From Pollutimonas sp035515055 (GTDB taxonomy: Bacteria > Pseudomonadota > Gammaproteobacteria > Burkholderiales > Burkholderiaceae_B): a stretch of 64,000 nucleotides of DNA. Below are positions 25,413 through 33,729 of the stretch, piece by piece. The notes under the pieces are model-generated. The model ran no database searches. It had not been told where the DNA came from and saw only the letters and a list, made by a program, of their open reading frames with translations. The stretch lies in NCBI GenBank assembly GCA_035515055.1, contig DATJBV010000015.1, positions 1 to 64,000 on the forward strand, written 5' to 3'. The position numbers were made by a program, and so were the translations under genes. Every line of letters starts with the position of its first letter. The stretch's first letter is position 1.

Positions 25413-26138
25413 ATGACCGCAACAATAGCACCCCATACTCCAACCACATTTCTTAATTTCCCACCGCAGCGCAATACACGATACCGGACCATGGTCCGAA
25501 TGTTTTTGCTTGGCTGCATGTTCGCGCCCGGCCTCCTTCTTGCCGGTGGGCTGAGCGGCTTGAGCGCCATGAGCGGCATGCAAATCGGACCGCTATCAGG
25601 AGAAATCGCGCTGCACCAATGGCCAGGCGACGCCAAGCAGCTGTATCAGGCGCCGGAACGGCTGGGCGAGGAACACATAGAAGCGCTTGCCGAAGAGGCC
25701 GGCAAACACGCCCAAGCGCAGTACCTGGCCAAGAAATTTGGACAGCGCATGGCGGCGGTACGCAAATACGTGGATCTTGCCTGGGCCGAGGCGGAAAAGC
25801 GCGACGGACTTGAGCCTGAACTCCTGATCGCCATCATGCAGAAAGAGAGTTCATTGCGCCCGCGGGTGCAGAGCCGCTACGGCGCGCAAGGGCTCATGCA
25901 GGTGGTTCGCCGCTGGCACCGGGAAAAGTTGCATCCGTCCGAGTCGCTATTCGATCCTGAAGTCAATATCCGAGTGGCAGCCGATATTCTGGAGGAATAT
26001 CTTGAGCTGGCCGGTGGAAGTCTCCCCGAAGCGTTGGGCAAATATTCAGGCAATGCGCGCGGCTATCCCAACAAAATCCTCAAAGAGTCACGCAAACTCG
26101 CCAACGTTGCCGATCAGGCCGCCCTTAACGCCCTTTGA
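25413..26138 (+). CDS. Lytic transglycosylase (SLT-domain) protein
   Basis: Cell-wall hydrolase cleaving peptidoglycan glycan strands. The SLT domain starts near residue 110: ELLIAIMQKESSLRPRVQSRYGAQGLMQV holds the catalytic glutamate in QKES and the GAQGLMQ motif, followed by NIRVAADILEEYLE and GKYSGNARGYPNKI. The N-terminus is uncertain: the ATG at 25413 gives 241 residues, while an ATG at 25491 would start right at the hydrophobic export segment (FLLGCMFAPGLLLAGG) and may be the real one. The YNAG-like motif near the end reads YSGNARGY. Periplasmic. It converges with the next gene. Confidence 0.87.
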   Translation: MTATIAPHTPTTFLNFPPQRNTRYRTMVRMFLLGCMFAPGLLLAGGLSGLSAMSGMQIGPLSGEIALHQWPGDAKQLYQAPERLGEEHIEALAEEAGKHAQAQYLAKKFGQRMAAVRKYVDLAWAEAEKRDGLEPELLIAIMQKESSLRPRVQSRYGAQGLMQVVRRWHREKLHPSESLFDPEVNIRVAADILEEYLELAGGSLPEALGKYSGNARGYPNKILKESRKLANVADQAALNAL

Positions 26139-26203
26139 ACTCGGGCGCCCGTTTCACTTTGAACGCGGCTACACCGTCTACCCCGTAACGCGCCAGGACC
26201 TGG

Positions 26204-27346
26204 TCATGTATATAAAGCGGCCGCTCCCCTTGCCCTGAAGCCCGGCCTTTTCCTGCGCATTGCTTTGTCGAGCCAGCGCAGAAGACCGGCGACGCCTGCT
26301 ATTAGCCAGGCAAGCGGCCCGAGCAGCAGTCGCAATAGCAGCATGAGGGGAAGCAACAGGAGCGTCCAGCCGGCTACTTGGGTCAGTTCCACCGGAAGGC
26401 CAAAACGTTCGGCCACACGCCCAAGCAGTGAATTAATGACGCTGGGGTGCCGAATAGCAATATAAGCCAGCACCGCGGGCGCGCCATATTTCACGAGCCG
26501 CGAGCCCACCGCGCTCCCTCGCCACAAACCGGCGCCAAGCGCGGCCGAACGCTGGGAGAAGGTCAGGGAGCTTCCGCCTGCCGCGCCGATCCGCCCCATG
26601 CGCAGCACCTTCAGCGCACCCACCCCGATGGCGACATCGAGGGCCGCCCAGCCCACGTCGCCCATGGCGATAGGCTCATCCTGACGAAGCTTGATTTCCA
26701 GCCCTTTCAGGCCGCTCGCGAAAAAGCTGTTTATACCTTCGAGCACGCGTTCAGTCTGGATCCACTCTACGTCGCCCTTCGGATTCACTACGAACTGGCC
26801 AAGGAAGTCATAGCCTTCCGCTTTGAGGAAATGCACGGCATACCTGGCCCGTTCCTCGTCTGACAGCTCGGGGGTGGGGGGCGCCGGCTCGGGGGTGGCA
26901 CCGGCCTCGTCGCTCTCGTCCCAAAACTGCCGTACGGCGCTCAGGGCGGACTGCGATGTTTCACTTACCCGCCGCATCAACTCCAGCGTCGCTACTTCAT
27001 GAGTCCGGAAATAATGTATGGGCAGCGTAATATCTTCCCCATATTTACGTAGCGCCTCTTGAAATTCGCTGCCCTCTCCCAGCATCAGGAAGATCGGCCT
27101 GGCCATGTCCGGATAGCGTAGCAAGGCAAGCCTAGCCTTTGCGATCAATACGGGATCGCTGGCGTAGGTGAGAAACAGCGCCTGGATTTCGGCTGGTTCG
27201 CTGGCAAGTTCGCCCGCAGCCTCCGGCACGGCCTGTTCGACCTGCAGATGAAGCAGCTGCGCTTCCAACGGGATAGGCTTGGAAAAACTGGTGATCAGGA
27301 GCGCACCCATGAAAGCGAGCAGGCTGGCCAAAAGCAGGGATTTCAT
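26204..27346 (-). CDS. Unrecognised membrane protein, 380 residues
   Basis: I do not recognise a family. An N-terminal hydrophobic segment (about 3-20) is either signal peptide or anchor. Residues 25-170 look soluble and helical, with an acidic proline-rich linker (ATPEPAPPTPELSDEE) near 150. Residues about 220-260 and 300-370 hold glycine-rich and strongly hydrophobic segments (WTLLLLPLMLLLRLLLGPLA), ending in a basic tail (KAMRRKRPGFRARG). The layout suggests a periplasmic domain tethered by C-terminal membrane helices. It lies convergent to a lytic transglycosylase, so a cell-envelope role is plausible but only by location. Confidence 0.7.
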   Translation of the reverse strand: MKSLLLASLLAFMGALLITSFSKPIPLEAQLLHLQVEQAVPEAAGELASEPAEIQALFLTYASDPVLIAKARLALLRYPDMARPIFLMLGEGSEFQEALRKYGEDITLPIHYFRTHEVATLELMRRVSETSQSALSAVRQFWDESDEAGATPEPAPPTPELSDEERARYAVHFLKAEGYDFLGQFVVNPKGDVEWIQTERVLEGINSFFASGLKGLEIKLRQDEPIAMGDVGWAALDVAIGVGALKVLRMGRIGAAGGSSLTFSQRSAALGAGLWRGSAVGSRLVKYGAPAVLAYIAIRHPSVINSLLGRVAERFGLPVELTQVAGWTLLLLPLMLLLRLLLGPLAWLIAGVAGLLRWLDKAMRRKRPGFRARGAAALYT

Positions 27347-27397
27347 CGTGCGCTCCGTAGGTATGCGGGCAGGAACGCCTACTTTAGCAGAGGAATC

Positions 27398-27751
27398 CTA
27401 TTCGTCCAGAATGGGCACGAAGCCGCCGTAAATCATCCGCTTGCCGTCGAATGGCATGTTCTTGCCCATATCCTTCATGCGCGGGTCCTCCATCATTTTT
27501 TTCATGGCGGATTCGCGCACCTCCTTGGACGGGTACTCGAACCAACTGAAGACGACGACCTCGTCGTCCTCGGCCTTTACGGCATGGCGGAAATCGGTCA
27601 CTTTGCCGTCGGGCACGTCATCGCCCCAGCATTCCACCATGCGGCTGACGCCGAACTCCTTGAGCATTCTTGCCGCCTCCTGGGCATGCTGGCGATACGC
27701 TTCCTTGTTAGCCGCGGGCACTGCACATACAAAGCCTTCCACGTATTTCAT
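27398..27751 (-). CDS. DUF1428 (YbaA-like) protein
   Basis: Small cytoplasmic protein of 117 residues and unknown function. The family features YVEGFVCAVPAANKEAYRQHA at the start (first residues 2-22), VVVFSWFEYPSKEVRE near residue 70 and the C-terminal DGKRMIYGGFVPI are clear. The ATG at 27751 follows a GAGGAGG ribosome site; a longer frame upstream runs through the promoter. It is divergent from the MarR gene across a shared operator and is therefore likely under MarR control. Confidence 0.9.
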   Translation of the reverse strand: MKYVEGFVCAVPAANKEAYRQHAQEAARMLKEFGVSRMVECWGDDVPDGKVTDFRHAVKAEDDEVVVFSWFEYPSKEVRESAMKKMMEDPRMKDMGKNMPFDGKRMIYGGFVPILDE

Positions 27752-27816
27752 TTCAGCCTCCTCGTTTGGAATGGCCACCTTGGCGAACATCGACGGCCAC
27801 GGAACATTCACTATAT

Positions 27817-27846
27817 TTGACAAATAGGTTGATATCAACCTAAAAT
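27817..27846 (+). promoter_or_regulatory. MarR promoter with embedded 18-bp palindromic operator
   Basis: TTGACA (27817-27822), an 18-base spacer and TAAAAT (27841-27846) form a promoter for the MarR gene. The perfect palindrome TAGGTTGATATCAACCTA (27825-27842) fills the spacer and touches the -10 box, an ideal autorepression site. The expected start point falls on or beside the ATG at 27853, and no ribosome site is present, so the mRNA may be leaderless. Confidence 0.7.
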
Positions 27847-27852
27847 GCCGGC

Positions 27853-28293
27853 ATGAAAGAAAGAGTTTCATTTGCGACGACACTGGATGTGCGCGACACA
27901 TGCATATGCCTGCACGCCCAACGCGCCGCCCGCGCGCTTGCCCGGCGCTTCGACGAGGCCATGCGACCCATCGGCCTTACGAATGGCCAGTTCTCCATGC
28001 TCATGGCGCTGAACCGGCCGGAACCCGTGAGCATCACGCCGCTTGCCCGACTCCTGGCGATGGACCGGACGACGCTTACGGCGGCCCTGAAGCCGCTCGA
28101 ACGCGACGGCCTGGTCGAACCCTGCCGCAGCCCACAAGATGGCCGCAGCCGCTTGTTCAAACTGACCGACAATGGCCACGCCAAGCTTGCGCGCGCATTG
28201 CCGATTTGGCGTTCCGTCCACGCGTCGGTGGAAGCGAGCGTGCTTCCGCTCGATGCCGATGCCCTGCGCGACGGGCTGGCGGCACTGGCCTGA
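27853..28293 (+). CDS. MarR-family transcriptional regulator
   Basis: Winged-helix dimeric repressor of 146 residues. The DNA-binding core is residues about 55-105: ITPLARLLAMDRTTLTAALKPL is the recognition region and DGRSRLFKLT the wing. The opening TCICLHAQRAARALARRFDEAM belongs to a MarR branch common in Proteobacteria. C15 or C17 region cysteines (DTCICLH) could sense thiol-reactive or oxidising compounds, which is speculative. It probably represses itself and the divergent DUF1428 gene through the 18-bp palindrome. Confidence 0.92.
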   Translation: MKERVSFATTLDVRDTCICLHAQRAARALARRFDEAMRPIGLTNGQFSMLMALNRPEPVSITPLARLLAMDRTTLTAALKPLERDGLVEPCRSPQDGRSRLFKLTDNGHAKLARALPIWRSVHASVEASVLPLDADALRDGLAALA

Positions 28294-28406
28294 CTCGCAC
28301 GGCGAATGGGTAGGCTGCCTTCAGCGCTGGCCCGTCGCCCGCAGTGCTACTATTCCCGGTCCTCCGAAGGTGCCGCCTTTCTCAACGCCACGCTACGTAC
28401 CACCAC

Positions 28407-29603
28407 ATGCCGACTCAAAAAGAACCACCATATTTGCGCACACTGTATATAGGCGCGTTCATCGTGCTGCTATCGCTCGGCGTGCGTGCGACTTTCGGCC
28501 TGTTCATGCAGCCCATGGGCCTTGAGCATGGATGGGGACGCGATGTCTTTTCGCTTGCCTTCGCCATCCAGAATCTCGTCTGGGGTGTGGGGGCGATTTT
28601 CATGGGCATACTGGCCGACCGCTATGGGGCCGGACGCACGATCGCCCTGGGCGCCCTGCTATACGTGCTCGGCATGATCGGAATGCGTTTGTCCACCGAT
28701 GAAATGTCGCTGTACCTGACAGCGGGCGTGATGGTCGGCCTGGGCCAGGCTGGCACGACCTTCCCTGTGATTCTGCCCGTCGTGGCGCGCGCGGTTCCAC
28801 CGGCTTACCGTAGCACGGCCATGGGTATTGCAAGCGCGGGCGGATCCTTGGGCCAATTTGCCGTTGTGCCCACGGGCCAGCTGTTGATTTCAACCATGGA
28901 CTGGACCGGCGCCCTATGGGTACTTTCCATATTCGTCGCGGCCGGCTTGCCATTGGCGACTTTTTTAAAGGGCCGGCCCAGCGCCGTCCTGGGCGGCCAT
29001 AGCCTGGGCGGCGCCGTACGCCAGGCGCTTGCCCATAAGTCTTTCCATTTCCTGTTCTGGAGTTATGCCGTATGCGGTTTCCATACCGCCTTCATCACCT
29101 TGCACCTGCCGGCCTACCTCGCCGATGGTGGACTGACCGCCGCCCACGGCGCGACGGCAATCGCGCTGATCGGGCTGTTCAACGTGGCGGGCTGCCTGTA
29201 TGCGGGCAAGCTGGGCGGGCGCTATAGTAAAAAAACGCTCCTGGCGGCTGTGTACTTTTTGCGGGCCTTTGGTATTGTCTTCCTGCTTGCCTTTCCCTTG
29301 ACGCCCACGGTGGTCTATTTATTTGCCGCCTGGATGGGCCTGTTCTGGCTGGGCACCGTCCCGCTGACCCAGGGACTCATCGGCCAGATCTACGGACTGC
29401 GGTATGCCGCGACATTGTCCGGTCTTGCCTTCCTTGGGCATCAGGTCGGCAGCTTCATTGGCGTGTGGATGGGTGGCTACGTGTATCAGGCCACCGGCGG
29501 TTATACAATGGTCTGGTGGACGGGCGTCGTACTGGCGGTGGTAGCCGCCGTGTTGTGCCTGCCCATCAAGGAACAGCCGCTTGCCGCTCCGGCGGCGGCC
29601 TGA
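28407..29603 (+). CDS. MFS transporter
   Basis: Twelve-span secondary transporter of 398 residues in the inner membrane. The loop 2-3 motif GILADRYGAGRTIALGALLY (near residue 70) is the classic MFS signature; GVRATFGLFMQPMG near residue 22 resembles monocarboxylate and oxalate/formate-type carriers. The ATG at 28407 opens MPTQKEPPYLR before helix 1; the longer frame adds a non-hydrophobic tail. No ribosome site is strong. It lies downstream of the MarR gene in the same direction with a gap of 113 bases, and could belong to its regulon. Confidence 0.9.
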   Translation: MPTQKEPPYLRTLYIGAFIVLLSLGVRATFGLFMQPMGLEHGWGRDVFSLAFAIQNLVWGVGAIFMGILADRYGAGRTIALGALLYVLGMIGMRLSTDEMSLYLTAGVMVGLGQAGTTFPVILPVVARAVPPAYRSTAMGIASAGGSLGQFAVVPTGQLLISTMDWTGALWVLSIFVAAGLPLATFLKGRPSAVLGGHSLGGAVRQALAHKSFHFLFWSYAVCGFHTAFITLHLPAYLADGGLTAAHGATAIALIGLFNVAGCLYAGKLGGRYSKKTLLAAVYFLRAFGIVFLLAFPLTPTVVYLFAAWMGLFWLGTVPLTQGLIGQIYGLRYAATLSGLAFLGHQVGSFIGVWMGGYVYQATGGYTMVWWTGVVLAVVAAVLCLPIKEQPLAAPAAA

Positions 29604-29632
29604 CGCTAACGGCCTGACCACAGGAACCACGT

Positions 29633-29812
29633 ATGCCACGCGCGCATTCCAGCAGTCACCAGGGGGGGCATAAGCCCGCCTCCCGAATCAGCGTCGGGCG
29701 AATCGCCGGCTGGTTTGCACTGACTGCCGTGCTCGCATTATCTTTCATCGGCTACCTGACACCGCATATGCAGGTCCAGTGGGCCAATTTCATGTCGATG
29801 TGCGGCTTCTGA
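29633..29812 (+). CDS. Small single-span membrane protein, 59 residues
   Basis: Short gene with CAGGAA as ribosome site six bases before the ATG. The product starts with a basic, histidine- and serine-containing tail (MPRAHSSSHQGGHK), then one membrane helix (about 25-43, WFALTAVLALSFIGYL) and ends in a short TPHMQVQWANFMSMCGF segment. It follows the MFS gene by 29 bases and may be cotranscribed. I know no function; the good start signal and clean membrane helix support a real gene. Confidence 0.6.
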   Translation: MPRAHSSSHQGGHKPASRISVGRIAGWFALTAVLALSFIGYLTPHMQVQWANFMSMCGF

Positions 29813-29840
29813 CGGCCGTGCCAGCGCGTCTTCACGGCAA

Positions 29841-30839
29841 TCAAATCCTGCCTTCTTCCACTCCATGGCACGCCGCCTCGCCGGCGCCATACGAATGCAT
29901 CAGCGGCGCCTCGACGCGGCAACGTTCATTGGCATGAGGACATCGCGGATGGAACGTGCACCCCGCCGGGGGATTCAGGGGGTTGGGTACTTCACCGCCC
30001 ACTGGCACGCGGGCGCGGCCCGCCCCGGTGAGGTCGGGAATTGCCCCCAGCAGCATGCGCGTATACGGATGGCGCGGATTCTCGAACAATTCGTCGCGCG
30101 TGGCGACTTCCACCAGCCGGCCCAGGTACATCACGCCTATCCGATCGGCCACATGATGCACGACGGCAAGGTTGTGCGAAATAAATAAATAGGTCAGGCC
30201 CAGGTCGCGCTGCAAGTCCTTCATCAGATTCAATACTTGTGCCTGCACCGATACGTCCAGCGCTGATGTAGGCTCGTCGCACACAAGGAATTCCGGGCCC
30301 AGCGCAAGCGCACGCGCGATGGAAATACGCTGGCGCTGCCCACCCGAAAACTGATGGGGATACCGGTCTTGGTCGTTGGGGTCCAGGCCCACCTGAACCA
30401 GGAGTTCGTCCACCTTGCCGCGTTGCTGGGCGGCCGTCATGCGCGTGTGCGTAGCCAACGGCTCGGCGATGATGCGCCCGACGCGCCACCGCGGATTCAA
30501 ACTGGCATACGGATCCTGGAAGATCATTTGCAGCCGCCTGCGCATGGCATGGCGCGCGTTCCGGCTCATTGCCTGAACGGACTGGCCATCGAAGTCGATG
30601 CTGCCGCGCGTGGGCTGGTACAGGCCGGCCAGCAGCCGCGCAATCGTCGACTTTCCGCAGCCCGATTCGCCAACCAATGCGAGCGTCTCGCCCTTGTTGA
30701 TATGGAACGATACGCCGTCCACGGCGCGCAGAGTGACGCGCGGCTTGCGATGAATGACACGGTCCAGCCATGGAATGGATACGTCGAACCAGCGCGCGAC
30801 ATCGTTGACCTGGATGAGCGGTCGCTCGACCGCATTCAT
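29841..30839 (-). CDS. dppF: Dipeptide/oligopeptide ABC transporter ATP-binding protein DppF
   Basis: Second ATPase of a peptide/nickel/opine-class importer. Walker A is GESGCGKS at 57-64, signature FSGGQRQR near 170, Walker B FLVCDEPTSALD near 190, and the C-terminal oligopeptide-transporter extension with the cysteine motif PPAGCTFHPRCPHANERC near 300. The ATG at 30839 (MNAVERPLIQ) overlaps the DppD stop (ATGA). Last gene of the A-B-C-D-F operon. 332 residues. Confidence 0.93.
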   Translation of the reverse strand: MNAVERPLIQVNDVARWFDVSIPWLDRVIHRKPRVTLRAVDGVSFHINKGETLALVGESGCGKSTIARLLAGLYQPTRGSIDFDGQSVQAMSRNARHAMRRRLQMIFQDPYASLNPRWRVGRIIAEPLATHTRMTAAQQRGKVDELLVQVGLDPNDQDRYPHQFSGGQRQRISIARALALGPEFLVCDEPTSALDVSVQAQVLNLMKDLQRDLGLTYLFISHNLAVVHHVADRIGVMYLGRLVEVATRDELFENPRHPYTRMLLGAIPDLTGAGRARVPVGGEVPNPLNPPAGCTFHPRCPHANERCRVEAPLMHSYGAGEAACHGVEEGRI

Positions 30840-31810
30840 CGGAAAGTCTCCGGGGTGTGCAACCAACACGCGGCGCGGCTGGCGGCCGCCGGAACGAGCT
30901 CGGGCCGTTCCTGGGTGCAGCGCGGCATGATGAAGTTGCAGCGCGGATGAAAGGCGCAGCCCGGGGGTATGGCGTCAAGCCGCGGCATGCTGCCGTCGAT
31001 CTGCACCAGACGCTCTACATTCCTGTCCAGCACGGGGATAGACCCCATCAGCCCGGCCGTGTACGGGTGCTGCGGGTGGCGGATAACGTCGGCCACGGGT
31101 CCGACCTCGACGATACGGCCGGCATACATGACGGCGACGCGGTCTGCTGTTTCGGCTATCACGCCCATGTCGTGCGTGATCAGCATGACCGATGCCCCCT
31201 GGGATCGGCACAGCGTCTTGAGCAGATCGATGATTTGCGCCTGTATGGACACATCCAGCGCCGTGGTGGGCTCGTCTGCCACGATGAGCCTCGGCTCGGC
31301 GGCAAGCGCCAACGCAATCACGACGCGCTGGCGCATGCCGCCGGAGAACTGGTGTGGATAGTGGTCAATGCGCTCGCGTGCCGCCGGGATGCCCGTGGAT
31401 TCCAATAGCTCGATTGAACGCTCACGCGCCTGGCTCTGCGTCAGCGGCAGGTGCGTGACTATGGTCTCGGTCAACTGCCGGCCTATGGTGTACAAGGGGT
31501 TGAGCGACGTTAGCGGATCCTGGAAGATGGCGCCGATTTCACGCCCCCGTATGCGCCGCATTTGCTCGTCTGGCAGGTTATCGATGCGCTTGCCATTCAG
31601 TAAAATCGATCCCCCCGATATCCTGCCGGGAGGATCGATGAGCCCGATAATGGCCGCGCCGGTAAGCGACTTCCCCGCTCCCGATTCGCCCACCACGCCC
31701 AGGACCTCGCCCTGGGCGATAGAGAAACTCACGTCGTGCAGGGCTTTCAGCGTGCCGTGTCGACTGGGAAATTCTACGTTCAAGTTTCTTACTTCAAGAA
31801 GGTCCGTCAT
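30836..31810 (-). CDS. dppD: Dipeptide/oligopeptide ABC transporter ATP-binding protein DppD
   Basis: First ATPase of the importer, 324 residues. Walker A GESGAGKS at 41-48, signature FSGGMRQRVVIALALA near 160, Walker B LIVADEPTTALD near 182, and the C-terminal cysteine motif IPPGCAFHPRCNFIMPRC near 290. Twelve bases separate it from the dppC stop. Confidence 0.93.
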   Translation of the reverse strand: MTDLLEVRNLNVEFPSRHGTLKALHDVSFSIAQGEVLGVVGESGAGKSLTGAAIIGLIDPPGRISGGSILLNGKRIDNLPDEQMRRIRGREIGAIFQDPLTSLNPLYTIGRQLTETIVTHLPLTQSQARERSIELLESTGIPAARERIDHYPHQFSGGMRQRVVIALALAAEPRLIVADEPTTALDVSIQAQIIDLLKTLCRSQGASVMLITHDMGVIAETADRVAVMYAGRIVEVGPVADVIRHPQHPYTAGLMGSIPVLDRNVERLVQIDGSMPRLDAIPPGCAFHPRCNFIMPRCTQERPELVPAAASRAACWLHTPETFR

Positions 31811-31822
31811 GCATCCGCCCGT

Positions 31823-32737
31823 TCAATTCAGCCTGGGATTGAGCGCGTCGCGCAGCCAATCCCCCAGCAAGTTGACCGAAAGCACCAACAACACCAGCAT
31901 CAGGCCGGGGAAGATGGTGATCCACCATTCGCCGGAAAATAGGAAGTCGTTGCCGATACGTATGAGCGTCCCCAAGGAAGGCGAGGTGGGCGGCACCCCG
32001 ACCCCAAGGAAGGAAAGCGTGGCTTCGGTAATGATGGCGGTTGCCAGATGCACGGTGGCCAGCACCAGGACCGGCCCCATGACGTTGGGCAGGACATGGC
32101 GAAACATGATCACAAGCGGTGCCACGCCGATGACGCGCGCGGCCTGTACGTATTCGCGGTTCTTCTCGACCATGGCCAGGCCGCGCACGGTGCGCGCATA
32201 CTGCGGCCAACCGGCCAGCGCGATGGCCCCGACCAACACGGGAAACGCCAATATGTCGTGCAGTTCGCGCGGCATGGCGGCCCGGGCGACGCCATCGATC
32301 AGCAGGGCAATGAGTATGGCCGGAAACGACAGCTGGACATCGGCCACCCGCATGATGAATGCATCGACGCGCCCGCCCACATAGCCGGCGAGCAAGCCCA
32401 GGCAGATACCGGCAACCAAGGCCAATACGACTGACGCGAGGCCGATAAGCAACGAAACCCGCGTGCCGTAAAGCAAGGCCGAATACAGGTCGCGCCCCTG
32501 GCTGTCGGTTCCCAGCAGGAAGGTCCACTGCCCGCCATCCATCCATACCGGCGGCAACAAGGCATCGAGCAGTTCGACCGTGGCGAGGTCGAAGGGATTA
32601 TGCGGCGCTACCCAGTGCGCACCGAATGCACCCACCAATAACAGCACGAAAAGCACGGTGGACATCCAGGCAACGGGCGTGTGCCGCCAGGACCAGGCCA
32701 GGTCGGTGTCGCACCAGCGCTTCAGCAGCTCTATCAT
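31823..32737 (-). CDS. dppC: Dipeptide/oligopeptide ABC transporter permease DppC
   Basis: Inner-membrane permease of 304 residues with six membrane helices and the GTDSQGRDLYSALLYGTRVSL segment near residue 78 typical of DppC/OppC. The cytoplasmic ATPase-contact loop reads EYVQAARVIGVAPLVIMFRH near 205. The ATG at 32737 is chosen as it overlaps the dppB stop (ATGA); the longer frame reads dppB in another frame. Confidence 0.93.
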   Translation of the reverse strand: MIELLKRWCDTDLAWSWRHTPVAWMSTVLFVLLLVGAFGAHWVAPHNPFDLATVELLDALLPPVWMDGGQWTFLLGTDSQGRDLYSALLYGTRVSLLIGLASVVLALVAGICLGLLAGYVGGRVDAFIMRVADVQLSFPAILIALLIDGVARAAMPRELHDILAFPVLVGAIALAGWPQYARTVRGLAMVEKNREYVQAARVIGVAPLVIMFRHVLPNVMGPVLVLATVHLATAIITEATLSFLGVGVPPTSPSLGTLIRIGNDFLFSGEWWITIFPGLMLVLLVLSVNLLGDWLRDALNPRLN

Positions 32738-33723
32738 CCATGGCCTCCGCCGCGTCCGAGACCGCTGCGCAGCCGGGGATCGACCACAAAGTAAAGCAGG
32801 TCGACGATGAGGTTGATGCACACGAACACCAGCGCAATCAGGCAAAGATAGGCCGCCATGACAGGCACGTCGGCAAACTGAACCGCTTGTATGAACAGCA
32901 GGCCCATGCCCGGCCACTGGAACACGGTTTCAGTGACGATGGCAAACGCAATAATGCCGCCCAGCTGCAATCCGGTAATGGTAATAACAGGCACGAGCGT
33001 ATTCTTGAGCGCATGGCCGAAATGAATGGCCCGCTTGCGCAAGCCGCGGGCGCGCGCGAACTTGATGTAGTCGGTGCGCAAGACTTCAAGCATTTCGGAG
33101 CGCACCAGCCGCAAGATAAGCGTCAGTTGAAACAGCGACAAGGTGATGGCTGGCAGAATGAGGTGCTTCCATCCATCGACGGAAAGCAGCCCCGTGCTCC
33201 ACCAGCCTAGCTTTACCACCTGGCCGCGTCCGTAGCTCGGCAGCCACCCCAGCATGACGGAAAACACCAGGATGAGCAGTATGCCGATCAGGAAGGTGGG
33301 CAACGATACGCCCAACAGCGAAAAAGCCAGTATGACCTGCGAGCCTTTGCCGTTGCGCCGCAGCGCGGTATACACCCCCAGCGGCAACCCCACGACCAAC
33401 GCGAGCGCGGCCGCCGCCATGGAAAGCTCTACGGTGGCCGGCAGGCGATCGCGCAGCAGCTCGGAAACCTGCTGGCCCTGGCGCAGCGACAGCCCGAAAT
33501 CGCCGCGAGCGGCATTGGCGACGAAATGGGCGAACTGCACGGGCGCGGAACGATCCAGGCCCAGACTATGGCGCAACTCGATCCGGTCCTGGTCGGTCGC
33601 GTCCTGGCCCAGCATGATGGTGACGGGATCCCCGATATAGCGGAACAGGACGAAGGCCAGCAAGGCAACCGTCAGCATCACGAGCACCGCCTGGGCGAGG
33701 CGGCGCAAAATAAAGGGCAGCAC
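32734..33723 (-). CDS. dppB: Dipeptide/oligopeptide ABC transporter permease DppB
   Basis: Inner-membrane permease of 329 residues, opening MLPFILRRLAQAVLVML as in DppB/OppB, with LGLDRSAPVQFAHFV near 54 and the coupling loop YIKFARARGLRKRAIHFGHALKN near 208. It starts six bases after the binding-protein stop. The glycine-rich tail (GLGRGGGHG) is unremarkable. It forms the channel together with DppC. Confidence 0.93.
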   Translation of the reverse strand: MLPFILRRLAQAVLVMLTVALLAFVLFRYIGDPVTIMLGQDATDQDRIELRHSLGLDRSAPVQFAHFVANAARGDFGLSLRQGQQVSELLRDRLPATVELSMAAAALALVVGLPLGVYTALRRNGKGSQVILAFSLLGVSLPTFLIGILLILVFSVMLGWLPSYGRGQVVKLGWWSTGLLSVDGWKHLILPAITLSLFQLTLILRLVRSEMLEVLRTDYIKFARARGLRKRAIHFGHALKNTLVPVITITGLQLGGIIAFAIVTETVFQWPGMGLLFIQAVQFADVPVMAAYLCLIALVFVCINLIVDLLYFVVDPRLRSGLGRGGGHG

Positions 33724-33729
33724 GGTCGA

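Noticed and set aside
26143..26160. CGGGCGCCCG followed by TTTCACTTT after the transglycosylase as terminator
   Set aside because: The palindrome leaves no room for a loop and the T tract is interrupted; too weak to list.
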